Counted from the first letter of the stretch, positions 43,739 through 51,983 are shown. The stretch is 64,000 bases of DNA from CBFFRJ01 sp051486985 (GCF_051486985.1 NZ_JAHVDV010000001.1:248001-312000), one strand, 5' to 3'. The notes: generated by a model not told the origin, from the letters alone. Program-made: numbers and translations.

Positions 43739-44739
43739 GTAACGTCGCCGAAGAGAGAAAAGTTCTGCTCGAAATTGCCGATTTAAAAGTGCATTTCGAC
43801 ATTAAAGACGGTAAACAGTGGTTCTGGCAGCCGTCGAAAACGCTCAAAGCCGTGGATGGCGTGACCCTGAGATTATACGAAGGCGAAACGCTTGGCGTGG
43901 TGGGCGAATCGGGCTGCGGGAAGTCGACATTTGCCCGTGCCATTATTGGTCTGGTGAAAGCAACTGACGGCAAAGTGGCCTGGCTGGGTAACGATCTGTT
44001 GGGCATGAAGCCGGATGAGTGGCGTCAGGTACGCAGTGATATCCAGATGATTTTCCAGGATCCGCTGGCCTCCCTGAACCCGCGTATGACCATCGGTGAA
44101 ATCATTGCCGAGCCGCTGAGAACCTATCATCCTAAGATGTCTCGTCAGGATGTCCGCGATCGCGTTAAAGCAATGATGCTCAAGGTGGGGTTACTTCCCA
44201 ATCTGATTAACCGTTATCCACATGAATTCTCGGGTGGACAGTGTCAGCGTATTGGGATTGCCCGTGCGTTGATCCTTGAACCCAAACTTATCATTTGTGA
44301 TGAACCCGTCTCCGCGCTTGATGTGTCGATTCAGGCGCAGGTGGTCAATCTGCTGCAAAAACTGCAGCGCGAAATGGGACTCTCGCTGATCTTCATTGCC
44401 CACGATCTGGCGGTCGTGAAACACATCTCGGACAGGGTGCTGGTGATGTATCTGGGGCATGCGGTTGAACTGGGCACTTATGATGAGGTGTACCATAATC
44501 CTCAGCATCCTTATACCAAAGCCCTGATGTCAGCGGTGCCGATTCCCGATCCGGATCTGGAGAAGAACAAAACCATTCAGTTGCTGGAAGGGGAGCTGCC
44601 TTCGCCGATCAATCCACCCTCCGGCTGCGTGTTCCGCACTCGTTGCCCGATTGCCGGACCAGAATGTGCGAAAACGCGCCCGGTACTTGAGGGTAGTTTC
44701 CGCCATGCGGTCTCCTGCCTGAAGGTTGATCCGCTTTAA
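43735..44739 (+). CDS. oppF: OppF, oligopeptide ABC ATPase
   Basis: 334-residue second ATPase of the transporter. Walker A GESGCGKS (57-64), signature FSGGQCQRIG, Walker B LIICDEPVSALDV, and a C-terminal Cys-containing oligo_HPY extension (FRTRCPIAGPECA). It forms the nucleotide-binding heterodimer with OppD. Last gene of the operon, with a strong terminator. Confidence 0.97.
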   Translation: MSNVAEERKVLLEIADLKVHFDIKDGKQWFWQPSKTLKAVDGVTLRLYEGETLGVVGESGCGKSTFARAIIGLVKATDGKVAWLGNDLLGMKPDEWRQVRSDIQMIFQDPLASLNPRMTIGEIIAEPLRTYHPKMSRQDVRDRVKAMMLKVGLLPNLINRYPHEFSGGQCQRIGIARALILEPKLIICDEPVSALDVSIQAQVVNLLQKLQREMGLSLIFIAHDLAVVKHISDRVLVMYLGHAVELGTYDEVYHNPQHPYTKALMSAVPIPDPDLEKNKTIQLLEGELPSPINPPSGCVFRTRCPIAGPECAKTRPVLEGSFRHAVSCLKVDPL

Positions 44740-44750
44740 AGGGCATGCAT

Positions 44751-44780
44751 AAAAAAGGCTGACGAGAGTCAGCCTTTTTT
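44751..44780. terminator. Bidirectional terminator between oppF and yciU
   Basis: A 13-base perfect inverted repeat including A and T tracts (AAAAAAGGCTGAC/GTCAGCCTTTTTT, loop GAGA) between the convergent stops. Strong Rho-independent terminator in both directions. Confidence 0.95.
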
Positions 44781-44781
44781 C

Positions 44782-45111
44782 TTACTCGCGCCAGAGAATA
44801 TGGCAGAGTTTGTGGTCTTTTTCCCGGCACAGCAGCACGCGCGCGAAGATATCATTAATCTCGCCGCCGTCCGTATCCGCCAGTCCAATCACCACCTCAG
44901 CAAAGAAGTCCGGGTTCAGATCGAAATCGACATGCTCCTGCCAGTCTTCGCTGGGATCGAACAACTCTGCGCCACCACGCTCTTCGAACTGGAGGTTAAA
45001 GAGGATTACGTCTGCCGGGTCAAGATTATCGACCGCCAGTTCGAGAAAAATGTCGTAAGCCTGTTCCAGCGTTTCATCTTCGGTCAGGCGATTGTTCAGA
45101 TCCATTTCCAT
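44782..45111 (-). CDS. yciU: YciU, DUF440 acidic putative DNA mimic
   Basis: 109 residues, very acidic (MEMDLNNRLTEDETLEQAYDIF..., DPSEDWQEHVDFDLNPDF). The DUF440/UPF0263 family structure is suggested to imitate double-stranded DNA; the E. coli partner is unproven. It lies 34 bp downstream of clsA on the same strand, probably co-transcribed. The start is the first ATG of the frame. Confidence 0.9.
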   Translation of the reverse strand: MEMDLNNRLTEDETLEQAYDIFLELAVDNLDPADVILFNLQFEERGGAELFDPSEDWQEHVDFDLNPDFFAEVVIGLADTDGGEINDIFARVLLCREKDHKLCHILWRE

Positions 45112-45145
45112 AATAACTACCTGTTTAACGTCAGTTGGGCACGTT

Positions 45146-46606
45146 TTACAGCAACGGGCTGAAGAAGTAAAACAGTCGTTCAGCGATTCGGTGCCAGAAC
45201 GGGCGTTTCACCCACAAGCGGGCGTCAAGCAATCTGGAGCGCGAGATATAATCATCCTGAACGGAGGCCAGATCGCCGCCAAACCCGGCGTCATCAATGA
45301 CCAGCGTAATTTCGAAATTAAGCCACAGGCTGCGCATGTCGAGGTTCACAGTTCCGACAAGGCTGAGCTCCCCGTCAACAAGGACGCTTTTGGTATGCAG
45401 CAGTCCACCTTCGAACTGGTAAATTTTTACCCCCGCAGCCAGCAGTTCGGTGAAGAACGCCCGACTGGCCCAGCCGACCAGAACGGAATCGTTGTGTCGT
45501 GGTAAAATAATACTGACATCCACCCCGCGCTGAGCCGCCGTGCAGATCGCATGAAGCAGATCATCGCTCGGTACAAAGTAGGGAGTCGTCATGATGAGGT
45601 ACTCCCGCGACGCGTACACCGCAGTAAGCAAGGCCTGATGGATCAAATCTTCAGGAAAACCCGGGCCGGAAGCAATGGTATGAATGGTATGACCGCTTGC
45701 CTGCTCGAAGGGCATAATGTTGGCATCCGGTGGCGGCGGTAAAATGCGCTTACCGGTTTCAATTTCCCAGTCACAGGAATAAACCACACCCATCGCCGTC
45801 GAAACCGGGCCTTCCATTCTCGCCATCAGATCGACCCATTGACCGACGCCCGCGTCCTGCTTGAAGTACCTGGGATCAACCATATTCATGCTGCCGGTGT
45901 AGGCAATATAATTGTCAATCAACACCATTTTCCGGTGCTGGCGTAGATCCATCCGGCGTAAAAAGACACGCATCAGATTGACCTTCAGCGCCTCCACCAC
46001 CTCGATGCCGGCGTTACGCATCATATCGGCCCAGGGGCTGCGGAAAAAGGTCACACTGCCCGCTGAATCGAGGAGTAACCGGCAATGCACGCCGCGACGT
46101 GCTGCGGCCATTAAGGACTCCGCGACCTGATCGGCCATGCCCCCGGGGTGCCAGATATAAAACACCATCTCGATATTGTGCCGAGCCAGCTGAATATCGC
46201 GGATTAGCGCCTGCATGACATCATCTGATGCTGTCAGCAGCTGAAGCTGATTGCCTTTCACCCCGGCAATGCCCTGGCGATGCTCGCAAAGTTTGAACAA
46301 CGATGACGCAACGCTACTGTTTTCCGTCGCAAAAATATGATGATGCGTTTTGAGATCTTTCAGCCATTTTGCTGTAGAAGGCCACATTGCTCTGGCCCGC
46401 TCGGCACGCCGTTTTCCAAGATGGAGTTCACCGAAGGAGAGATAGGCAATGATACCGACTAACGGAAGAATATAGATGATGAGAAGCCAGGCCATTGCGG
46501 AAGGAACGGCGCGGCGCTTCATGAGTATACGTAATGTCACCCCCGCGATAAGAAGCCAGTATCCCAGAATGACCAGCCAACTCACGACGGTGTAGAAGGT
46601 TGTCAT
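45146..46606 (-). CDS. clsA: Cardiolipin synthase A
   Basis: 486 residues. Two N-terminal membrane helices (about 5-28 and 38-58) are followed by two phospholipase D domains with complete HKD motifs: H224-K226-D231 (QHRKMVLIDN) and H404-K406-D411 (LHTKSVLVDG). It condenses two phosphatidylglycerol molecules to cardiolipin at the inner membrane. Length and motif positions equal those of E. coli ClsA. Confidence 0.98.
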   Translation of the reverse strand: MTTFYTVVSWLVILGYWLLIAGVTLRILMKRRAVPSAMAWLLIIYILPLVGIIAYLSFGELHLGKRRAERARAMWPSTAKWLKDLKTHHHIFATENSSVASSLFKLCEHRQGIAGVKGNQLQLLTASDDVMQALIRDIQLARHNIEMVFYIWHPGGMADQVAESLMAAARRGVHCRLLLDSAGSVTFFRSPWADMMRNAGIEVVEALKVNLMRVFLRRMDLRQHRKMVLIDNYIAYTGSMNMVDPRYFKQDAGVGQWVDLMARMEGPVSTAMGVVYSCDWEIETGKRILPPPPDANIMPFEQASGHTIHTIASGPGFPEDLIHQALLTAVYASREYLIMTTPYFVPSDDLLHAICTAAQRGVDVSIILPRHNDSVLVGWASRAFFTELLAAGVKIYQFEGGLLHTKSVLVDGELSLVGTVNLDMRSLWLNFEITLVIDDAGFGGDLASVQDDYISRSRLLDARLWVKRPFWHRIAERLFYFFSPLL

Positions 46607-46745
46607 AAAAAATCCTTTTTAACAGTGCTTAAGAGGAGTTTACGCATAAGGATTCATCTGGCAAATAAAAACGGTTCGCAAAAGGGCTGGTGCGGCGGCG
46701 GGCAGGGTCTATAATGGCGCGTCAGCACTAAAAAGAGTCGTAATA

Positions 46746-46919
46746 ATGAAGCGTAGTAGAACGGAAGTGGGACGCTGGCGCATGGCGCGACAAACCAGCC
46801 GCCGCAAGGCACGTTGGCTGGAGGGTCAGTCACGACGCAATATGCGTATCCACTCAATAAGAAAGTGTATTCTTAACCGGCATCGTAATGCGTTAGTTTT
46901 TGATTTTTACGTGTTTTAA
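46746..46919 (+). CDS. yciY: YciY, small basic protein
   Basis: 57 codons: MKRSRTEVGRWRMARQTSRR followed by KARWLEGQSRRNMRIHSIRK and a hydrophobic end (NALVFDFYVF). The Arg-rich first 40 residues match E. coli YciY, which lies in the same place beside clsA. No function is known. The frame is intact, and its composition (Arg-rich, no membrane helix) suggests nucleic-acid contact, but that is only inference. It is divergent from clsA. Confidence 0.82.
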   Translation: MKRSRTEVGRWRMARQTSRRKARWLEGQSRRNMRIHSIRKCILNRHRNALVFDFYVF

Positions 46920-47047
46920 TCAGGGGCACCTCAGGGTGCCCATTGTTTTATCTCTTTAAAATCCAGCGTTTCATTTTTATGCCACGTTTCTTCTTCAGCT
47001 TACACCCTGTATCTTAAGCAGCGCTTTAACCTTCGCACTGGAATCCC

Positions 47048-47386
47048 ATGAATAAAGAAGCTTTAATCTTTCTGGCAGTGGCCATCATCGCCGAAGTGAT
47101 CGCCACTACCGCCCTGAAATCCTCTGACAGTTTTTCGCGACTTTTCCCCTCGCTTATCAGCATAGCGGGCTATTGCATCGCTTTCTGGTGTTTGACCATT
47201 CCTATGCGCACCATACCCACCGGCATCATTTATGCTATCTGGTCCGGTGCTGGCATTGTGTTGATTGGTACTGTGGGATGGCTGGTGCATGGTCAGAAAC
47301 TGGATATCCCGGCGATGGTGGGGATGGGGCTGATAATCGCCGGTGTCATTACCATTAATGTATTCTCAAAAAGCGTCACGCATTAA
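47048..47386 (+). CDS. SMR-family multidrug/quaternary-ammonium efflux protein
   Basis: 112 residues with four membrane helices. The key SMR residues are present: membrane glutamate E16 (AIIAEVIATTALKSSD), and the IPTGIIYAIWSGAGIVLIG block with W65, equivalent to EmrE E14 and W63. The pattern fits the Qac/EmrE subtype (toxic cation/proton antiport) rather than the guanidinium Gdx subtype; which compounds it exports is not shown. E. coli carries the potassium channel gene kch in this position. It is a stand-alone gene convergent with yciI. Confidence 0.9.
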   Translation: MNKEALIFLAVAIIAEVIATTALKSSDSFSRLFPSLISIAGYCIAFWCLTIPMRTIPTGIIYAIWSGAGIVLIGTVGWLVHGQKLDIPAMVGMGLIIAGVITINVFSKSVTH

Positions 47387-47439
47387 TACAGTGCGTAAGG
47401 GCCAGCTATAAACACTCCTCCGGCCCCTGGGCGTTAAAA

Positions 47440-47736
47440 TCAGAATACTTTTTTGAAAGGCTTAACCGTAACCCGATGATAAACGCCAGCGGCGACGTAA
47501 GGATCGGCCTGCGCCCATGCTTTCGCCTCTTCCAGTGAGTCGAACTCAGCGATGACGGTTGAGCCGGTAAATCCTGCGGCGCCCGGATCGTTACTGTCTA
47601 CGGCAGGCATAGGGCCTGCGGTCAGCAGACGACCTTCATCCCGCAGCAACTGGAGGCGCGCCAGATGAGCCGGGCGGACGGATAAGCGTTTTTCCAGAGA
47701 GTCAGCGGTATCTTCAGCAAAAATAACGTAAAGCAC
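47440..47736 (-). CDS. yciI: YciI, YCII-family protein (GTG start)
   Basis: 98 residues with the ferredoxin-like YCII fold, including RPAHLARLQLL with a conserved histidine (H24) and DPYVAAGVY. The catalytic role of YciI is unproven. Two starts are possible. The ATG at 47742 (MPVLYV) sits only two bases after AGGAG; the GTG at 47736 has eight-base spacing and gives the 98-residue E. coli length, so it is preferred. It is divergent from tonB. Confidence 0.9.
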   Translation of the reverse strand: MLYVIFAEDTADSLEKRLSVRPAHLARLQLLRDEGRLLTAGPMPAVDSNDPGAAGFTGSTVIAEFDSLEEAKAWAQADPYVAAGVYHRVTVKPFKKVF

Positions 47737-47891
47737 AGGCATTGCTCCTTTCATCATAAAACCACTACGTTATGTGAATCATCCGGGCGTCGCAATGTAA
47801 AGATTGCACACCCTGGACCTCGCTCACCTGTCGCCTTGTTTTGTTCCTTGAGGATCGAAATCAAGGTTAGGTGAGATGCGTAGTTGAATAT

Positions 47892-47914
47892 GATTGCTAT
47901 TTGCATTTAAAATC
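47892..47914. promoter_or_regulatory. Fur box upstream of tonB
   Basis: The stretch GATTGCTATTTGCATTTAAA lies 38-60 bases before the chosen tonB start. It resembles the Fur-regulated tonB promoter of E. coli, where nearly the same sequence is the iron-response site. Iron repression is therefore likely. Confidence 0.7.
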
Positions 47915-47951
47915 ATGGTTTGTTTTTTCAACTGAAATGATTATGACTGCG

Positions 47952-48710
47952 ATGACCCTTGATTTACCTCGCCGCATCCCCTGGGCAACGATGCTCTCTG
48001 TCGGCATTCACGGCGCTGTGGTTGCGGGTTTGCTGTATATGTCGGTACATCAGGTTGTTGAGCTGCCTGCGCCCGCACAACCCATTTCTGTGACGATGGT
48101 ATCTCCGGCTGAACTGGAGCCGCCTCAGACAGCTCAGCCGCAGCCTGAACCGGTGGTTGAACCTGAGCCAGTGCCTGAACCCGAGCCAGTCGTTGAACCT
48201 GAGCCGGTCCCGGAACCGCCTCAGGAGGCACCCGTGGTTATCCCAAAACCGGAACCCAAGCCGAAGCCGAAACCAAAGCCTAAACCGAAGCCGAAGCCAG
48301 AGAAAAAGGTGGAGCAGCCAAAACGGGAAGTTAAACCGGTTGAACCCCGCCGCACTGCACCAGTGGAAAACAGTGCGCCGACACGTCCGTTTACCACCAG
48401 TCAGCCCTCTGCTGCCAGCAAGCAGACACCGTCCGTCCCGGTCGGTCCGCGTGCTCTCAGCCGTGCTGAACCTCAATATCCGACACGTGCGAGGGCGCTG
48501 CGCATTGAAGGGCGTGTGCGGGTGAAATTTGATGTAATGCCAGATGGCCGTTTAGATAATATTCAAATCTTATCCGCTCAACCGTCCAATATGTTTGAAC
48601 GTGAAGTGAAATCCGCGATGCGTAAATGGCGATATGAAGCGGGCAAACCCGGGACCGGTATTACCGTCAACATTGTGTTTAATATGAAAGGCACCTCTAC
48701 GGTGCAATAA
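47952..48710 (+). CDS. tonB: TonB energy-transducing protein
   Basis: 252 residues from MTLDLPRR. An N-terminal membrane anchor (about 12-32) contains the essential S16 and H20 (SVGIHGAVVAGLLY). A periplasmic Pro spacer follows, with Glu-Pro repeats (about 65-100) then Lys-Pro repeats (about 108-125), and then the C-terminal domain binding TonB boxes (about 180-252, RALSRAEPQYPTRARALRIEG). It links ExbBD to siderophore and vitamin B12 receptors. In-frame ATGs at 47937 and 47943 are alternatives; none has a strong Shine-Dalgarno. Confidence 0.95.
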   Translation: MTLDLPRRIPWATMLSVGIHGAVVAGLLYMSVHQVVELPAPAQPISVTMVSPAELEPPQTAQPQPEPVVEPEPVPEPEPVVEPEPVPEPPQEAPVVIPKPEPKPKPKPKPKPKPKPEKKVEQPKREVKPVEPRRTAPVENSAPTRPFTTSQPSAASKQTPSVPVGPRALSRAEPQYPTRARALRIEGRVRVKFDVMPDGRLDNIQILSAQPSNMFEREVKSAMRKWRYEAGKPGTGITVNIVFNMKGTSTVQ

Positions 48711-48715
48711 TACTG

Positions 48716-48742
48716 AAAGCCTCCACAGCGGAGGCTTTTTTT
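48716..48742. terminator. Terminator between tonB and yciA
   Basis: AGCCTCC/GGAGGCT stem followed by seven T on the plus strand, with three A on the other flank. It ends tonB and probably also yciA, as for the known bidirectional tonB terminator. Confidence 0.9.
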
Positions 48743-49142
48743 ATGGCTGTAAGGGGAGAGGGCGGGGCTTTCCCTCGCCGTCTACGGCGACATATATAAA
48801 CAGGGCTTCGGTGGCTTTATAGCGCTGCCCGATAGGCTCGGACGCGACTTTTTTGATCCAGACTTCGACGTTGATAGTGACTGACGTATTTCCACGTTTT
48901 ACGCAACGCGCGTAGCAACAGACCACGTCGCCAACTGCGACCGGTCGCAGAAAGGTCATACCGTCTACGCGAACCGTTACCACGCGCCCGTGGCCTATCT
49001 CTTTAGCGAGGATGGCCCCGCCCATATCCATCTGCGACATCAACCAGCCGCCAAAAATGTCGCCATTCGCATTGGTGTCAGCGGGCATGGCCAGGGTGCG
49101 TAGCACCAGTTCGCCCTGAGGTGTCTCCTGGGTGTTCGTCAT
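48741..49142 (-). CDS. yciA: YciA acyl-CoA thioesterase
   Basis: 133-residue hotdog-fold enzyme with the DTNANGDIFGGWLMSQMD catalytic segment (22-40). It hydrolyses many acyl-CoAs. The start MTNTQETPQGEL (49142) aligns with E. coli; an ATG five codons earlier is possible. It is the last gene of a leftward group with yciB and yciC. Confidence 0.95.
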   Translation of the reverse strand: MTNTQETPQGELVLRTLAMPADTNANGDIFGGWLMSQMDMGGAILAKEIGHGRVVTVRVDGMTFLRPVAVGDVVCCYARCVKRGNTSVTINVEVWIKKVASEPIGQRYKATEALFIYVAVDGEGKPRPLPLQP

Positions 49143-49258
49143 TCTTATCTCAGTCATACAGTGGGAATATGGCGGGATGCTACTATGAATTTATTGCAGG
49201 TCACAACGAGATAACGCAGCGGCAGGAAAAAAAGCCAGGCGGACCTGGCTTGTTAACA

Positions 49259-49798
49259 TCAGGACTGACCATCCTGCGGAATGTGACGATAAATATAGAC
49301 GCCGCTGAGCACCGTAAAAAGAAGCGTCAGCGCAGTCAGGCCAAAAACTTTGAAATTGACCCAGATATTCTGCGGAAGCCAGAAAGCGATGTAGATATTC
49401 GCGAGCCCACACAGAATAAAAAAGAGGGCCCAGGCAAGATTAAGGCGTGACCAGACCGATTCTGGCAGCGTCAGCTCTTTGCCGAGCATCCGCTGAATCA
49501 ACGGCTTTTTCATTACCCACTGACTGAAGAGTAACGCACCGGCAAACAGACCGTAAATCACCGTCACCTTCCATTTAATAAACTCATCATTATGGAAGAA
49601 AATGGTTAACCCACCGAAGACTGCTACCAGAATAAAGGTGATAAGCGCCATCTTTTCAACTTTACGATAGCGAACCCAGCTGTAAATAAGCACAACGGCG
49701 GTGGCAACAATCAGCGCAGTGGTGGCGGCATAAATGTCATAGAGTTTGTAAAACGCGAAAAAGACGACCAGCGGGAGAAAATCAAGAAACTGCTTCAT
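49259..49798 (-). CDS. yciB: YciB, inner-membrane septation-family protein
   Basis: 179 residues, the E. coli length, with five membrane helices and the IspA/YciB family core (MKQFLDFLPLVVFFAFYKLYDIYAAT, FFHNDEFIKWKVTVIYGL). In E. coli it interacts with cell-elongation and division proteins and with YciC-type envelope functions. It lies 54 bp after yciC. Confidence 0.94.
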   Translation of the reverse strand: MKQFLDFLPLVVFFAFYKLYDIYAATTALIVATAVVLIYSWVRYRKVEKMALITFILVAVFGGLTIFFHNDEFIKWKVTVIYGLFAGALLFSQWVMKKPLIQRMLGKELTLPESVWSRLNLAWALFFILCGLANIYIAFWLPQNIWVNFKVFGLTALTLLFTVLSGVYIYRHIPQDGQS

Positions 49799-49852
49799 TC
49801 TACGATTCCGTTACAGATTATCGCCTGCGGGAAGACCGCGCAGGCGGAAAAG

Positions 49853-50596
49853 TTACTGACGAATCAGCATGTACAGGCGGGACAGATAAATGAGCAAAGC
49901 TACAGATATCATGTTACTCACCATATTCGCGATGATCGTGCCCACTTCAGGCGTCAGGAACGCCAGCAGATGGGCATACCGCATCAGCAACACCTTGGCG
50001 AGGATCCAGCCAACCACTGCGGGTGCAACCACACGCATATTTGCCCGGCTTAAACGAAAGCTGGCACGCATCGCGCCAAATACGCCGAGACGATCCTGTA
50101 CCAGCATGACAGGCGCGAAAGCATAAAAGATAGCTGCAAGAATACCCGGCACGACAAGCAGCAGGATCCCAAACTGAGTCATAAACATCATCAGCAACAG
50201 CAGAATAAACAGACCCGGCAGCACGGGCGCGCTGGCACCAATAGCCCGAAGCGCACTCACCCGATGACCTGCTGAAATCAACTGAATAAGCGCCAGCGTG
50301 CCGCCAGCCAGCAACGCACTGCCGATCAGGGAAGCAACGGTTGCCGCTGCGGAAGTATGCAACAGCACCTGCTGCTGCTCGGGCGTCATTTTCTGTACCA
50401 TTTCAAATAAGCCCGTTTTGCCTGTCAGGTTAAGACCCTCTGCCATCATTGCGAGCTCGTCGTCACCCGGCATCAAAACACGACCAACAAGTACGCTAAC
50501 CAAAGCGCACAATAATGTAATCAGCAAAATAGTAACAAACTGATTACGAAAAAAATTCCCCGTGTCACGGTAAACGGATTTCGCCGTGATAGACAT
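49853..50596 (-). CDS. yciC: YciC, UPF0259 inner-membrane protein
   Basis: 247 residues with about six membrane helices. It matches YciC of E. coli (MSITAKSVYRDTGNFFRNQF start), which cooperates genetically with YciB in envelope integrity. The ATG has an AAGGAG site upstream. It is the first gene of the yciC-yciB-yciA group. Confidence 0.92.
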   Translation of the reverse strand: MSITAKSVYRDTGNFFRNQFVTILLITLLCALVSVLVGRVLMPGDDELAMMAEGLNLTGKTGLFEMVQKMTPEQQQVLLHTSAAATVASLIGSALLAGGTLALIQLISAGHRVSALRAIGASAPVLPGLFILLLLMMFMTQFGILLLVVPGILAAIFYAFAPVMLVQDRLGVFGAMRASFRLSRANMRVVAPAVVGWILAKVLLMRYAHLLAFLTPEVGTIIANMVSNMISVALLIYLSRLYMLIRQ

Positions 50597-50620
50597 GCAC
50601 TCTCCTTGAGTTTTGCAATG

Positions 50621-51025
50621 TTAAATTCCGCGCAATTGTACCCTGGATGGCCCGTCGGTGGCAGCATCAGCACGCGTATGGAAAAGCATATCTTTGTAAA
50701 GAGGAGGTAATCCGTAGCTTGCCCGGGCGCGGTTACAGGCGTCATTGGGTTTTCCGTCCTCCCAGGCCCGAACGAATTCACGACACGTCGAGGGACGTTG
50801 TGGGTAAATGCTGCATGAGGTTGAGACCCCCGGCGTCCCCTTAAGGGCACCGCACCGGCAGGGTTTCTGCTGCGTACCTGTCATACAGCGCAGCAAAGGC
50901 GAAACGACTTCAGTCAGATGCGTGGGGACAAGACCACCAGCATCATCTGCTTCAGCCCAGTAAAAGGAGACACGAAAATAGGCACAACAGGCTCCGCACG
51001 ACATGCACGGATTGCTTTCGTTCAT
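50621..51025 (-). CDS. YkgJ-family cysteine-cluster protein
   Basis: 134 residues with ten cysteines: C7, C10, C13, C14 (NPCMSCGACCAYF), C47, C56, C58, C71, C81 and C97. The CxxCxxCC start and later CSIYPQRPSTCREF belong to the YkgJ/UPF0153 Fe/Zn-binding family. Function unknown. The start at 51025 excludes 25 upstream codons of low-complexity reading. It lies 24 bp upstream of yciC on the same strand, so it may be in that operon. I do not recall it at this locus in E. coli K-12. Confidence 0.85.
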   Translation of the reverse strand: MNESNPCMSCGACCAYFRVSFYWAEADDAGGLVPTHLTEVVSPLLRCMTGTQQKPCRCGALKGTPGVSTSCSIYPQRPSTCREFVRAWEDGKPNDACNRARASYGLPPLYKDMLFHTRADAATDGPSRVQLRGI

Positions 51026-51187
51026 GGCACACCTGCATTCATCACGTATCAAAATAAAGAATGAGTTGGTTAAATTATCCCCAGAGCAGAAGAAGAACAA
51101 GCAGGGGAATGTGATTTATTTTTTGCGGTTTTTCAGAAGGAAATTGAGGTAATTACAGAATTTCTTTTTTCATTTTGGCGACCAAAA

Positions 51188-51201
51188 TTAATGTAGATCA
51201 A
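51188..51201. promoter_or_regulatory. FNR-like box upstream of ompW
   Basis: TTAATGTAGATCAA is one base from the FNR consensus TTGAT-N4-ATCAA, about 104 bp before the ompW start. Oxygen-dependent control of ompW through FNR is known in E. coli. Here it is a prediction. Confidence 0.6.
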
Positions 51202-51226
51202 TAAAGGTTAAATTCGCTGACGGAAT

Positions 51227-51245
51227 GTGATCTATGTGGGATCAC
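51227..51245. promoter_or_regulatory. Inverted repeat in the ompW promoter region
   Basis: GTGATC and GATCAC flank a seven-base spacer, 60-78 bases before the ompW start, overlapping the expected core promoter. It could be a regulator site. The spacing does not fit CRP. Confidence 0.35.
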
Positions 51246-51304
51246 TTTATACCTAATAGTAGTTATATTCACGGCGCCTATAAAACCACATACATGGAGT
51301 GGAC

Positions 51305-51940
51305 ATGAAAAAAGTAGCCGTGGCAGCATTGATCCTGAGCAGCATTTCTACAGGGGTGATGGCACATGACGCCGGAGAGTTCTTCATTCGAGCGGGTTCA
51401 GCGACCGTCAGACCCAATGAAGGATCGGATAACGTGTTAGGAAGTCTGGGCGGATTTAACGTCAGTAACAACACGCAGCTCGGCCTGACCATGACGTACA
51501 TGGCAACGGAAAATATCGGTATCGAACTTCTGGCGGCCTCACCGTTTCGCCATAAAGTAGGTACGGGCCCAACAGGCACCATTGCTACCGTTCATCATCT
51601 TCCCCCTTCGCTCGTCGCCCAGTGGTATTTTGGCGATGCAGAGAGCCGGTTTCGTCCCTATATCGGTGCCGGGATAAACTACACCATGTTCTTTGACGAA
51701 AAATTTAATGACACCGGCAAAGCGGCGGGGCTCTCCGATTTAAGCCTGAAAAACTCATGGGGCGCAGCAGGTGTGGCTGGCATGGATTATCTGATTAACC
51801 GCGACTGGCTCATCAACGCCTCGGTCTGGTATATGGATATCGATACTGACGTTCGGTTTAAAGCCGGCGGTGTACAGCAGAGCGTGAGCACCCGACTGGA
51901 TCCCTGGGTATTTATGTTTTCGGCAGGGTATCGCTTCTGA
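51305..51940 (+). CDS. ompW: OmpW outer-membrane beta-barrel protein
   Basis: 211 residues. The signal peptide (1-20, cleaved after VMA) precedes a mature eight-stranded barrel ending in the outer-membrane signature phenylalanine (FMFSAGYRF). The family stretches RAGSATVRP, HHLPPSLVAQWYFGD and RPYIGAGINYT are intact. It may pass small hydrophobic or cationic molecules. The ATG at 51305 has GGAG five bases upstream. It is convergent with trpA; the E. coli yciGFE genes are not between them. Confidence 0.97.
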   Translation: MKKVAVAALILSSISTGVMAHDAGEFFIRAGSATVRPNEGSDNVLGSLGGFNVSNNTQLGLTMTYMATENIGIELLAASPFRHKVGTGPTGTIATVHHLPPSLVAQWYFGDAESRFRPYIGAGINYTMFFDEKFNDTGKAAGLSDLSLKNSWGAAGVAGMDYLINRDWLINASVWYMDIDTDVRFKAGGVQQSVSTRLDPWVFMFSAGYRF

Positions 51941-51983
51941 CGACGCCTCGCTGTCTGGCTGCAGCGCGTCGCGTCGTTTCACG

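Noticed and set aside
46654..46857. 67-codon minus-strand frame upstream of clsA
   Set aside because: It is the antisense shadow of yciY, which has the conserved protein sequence.
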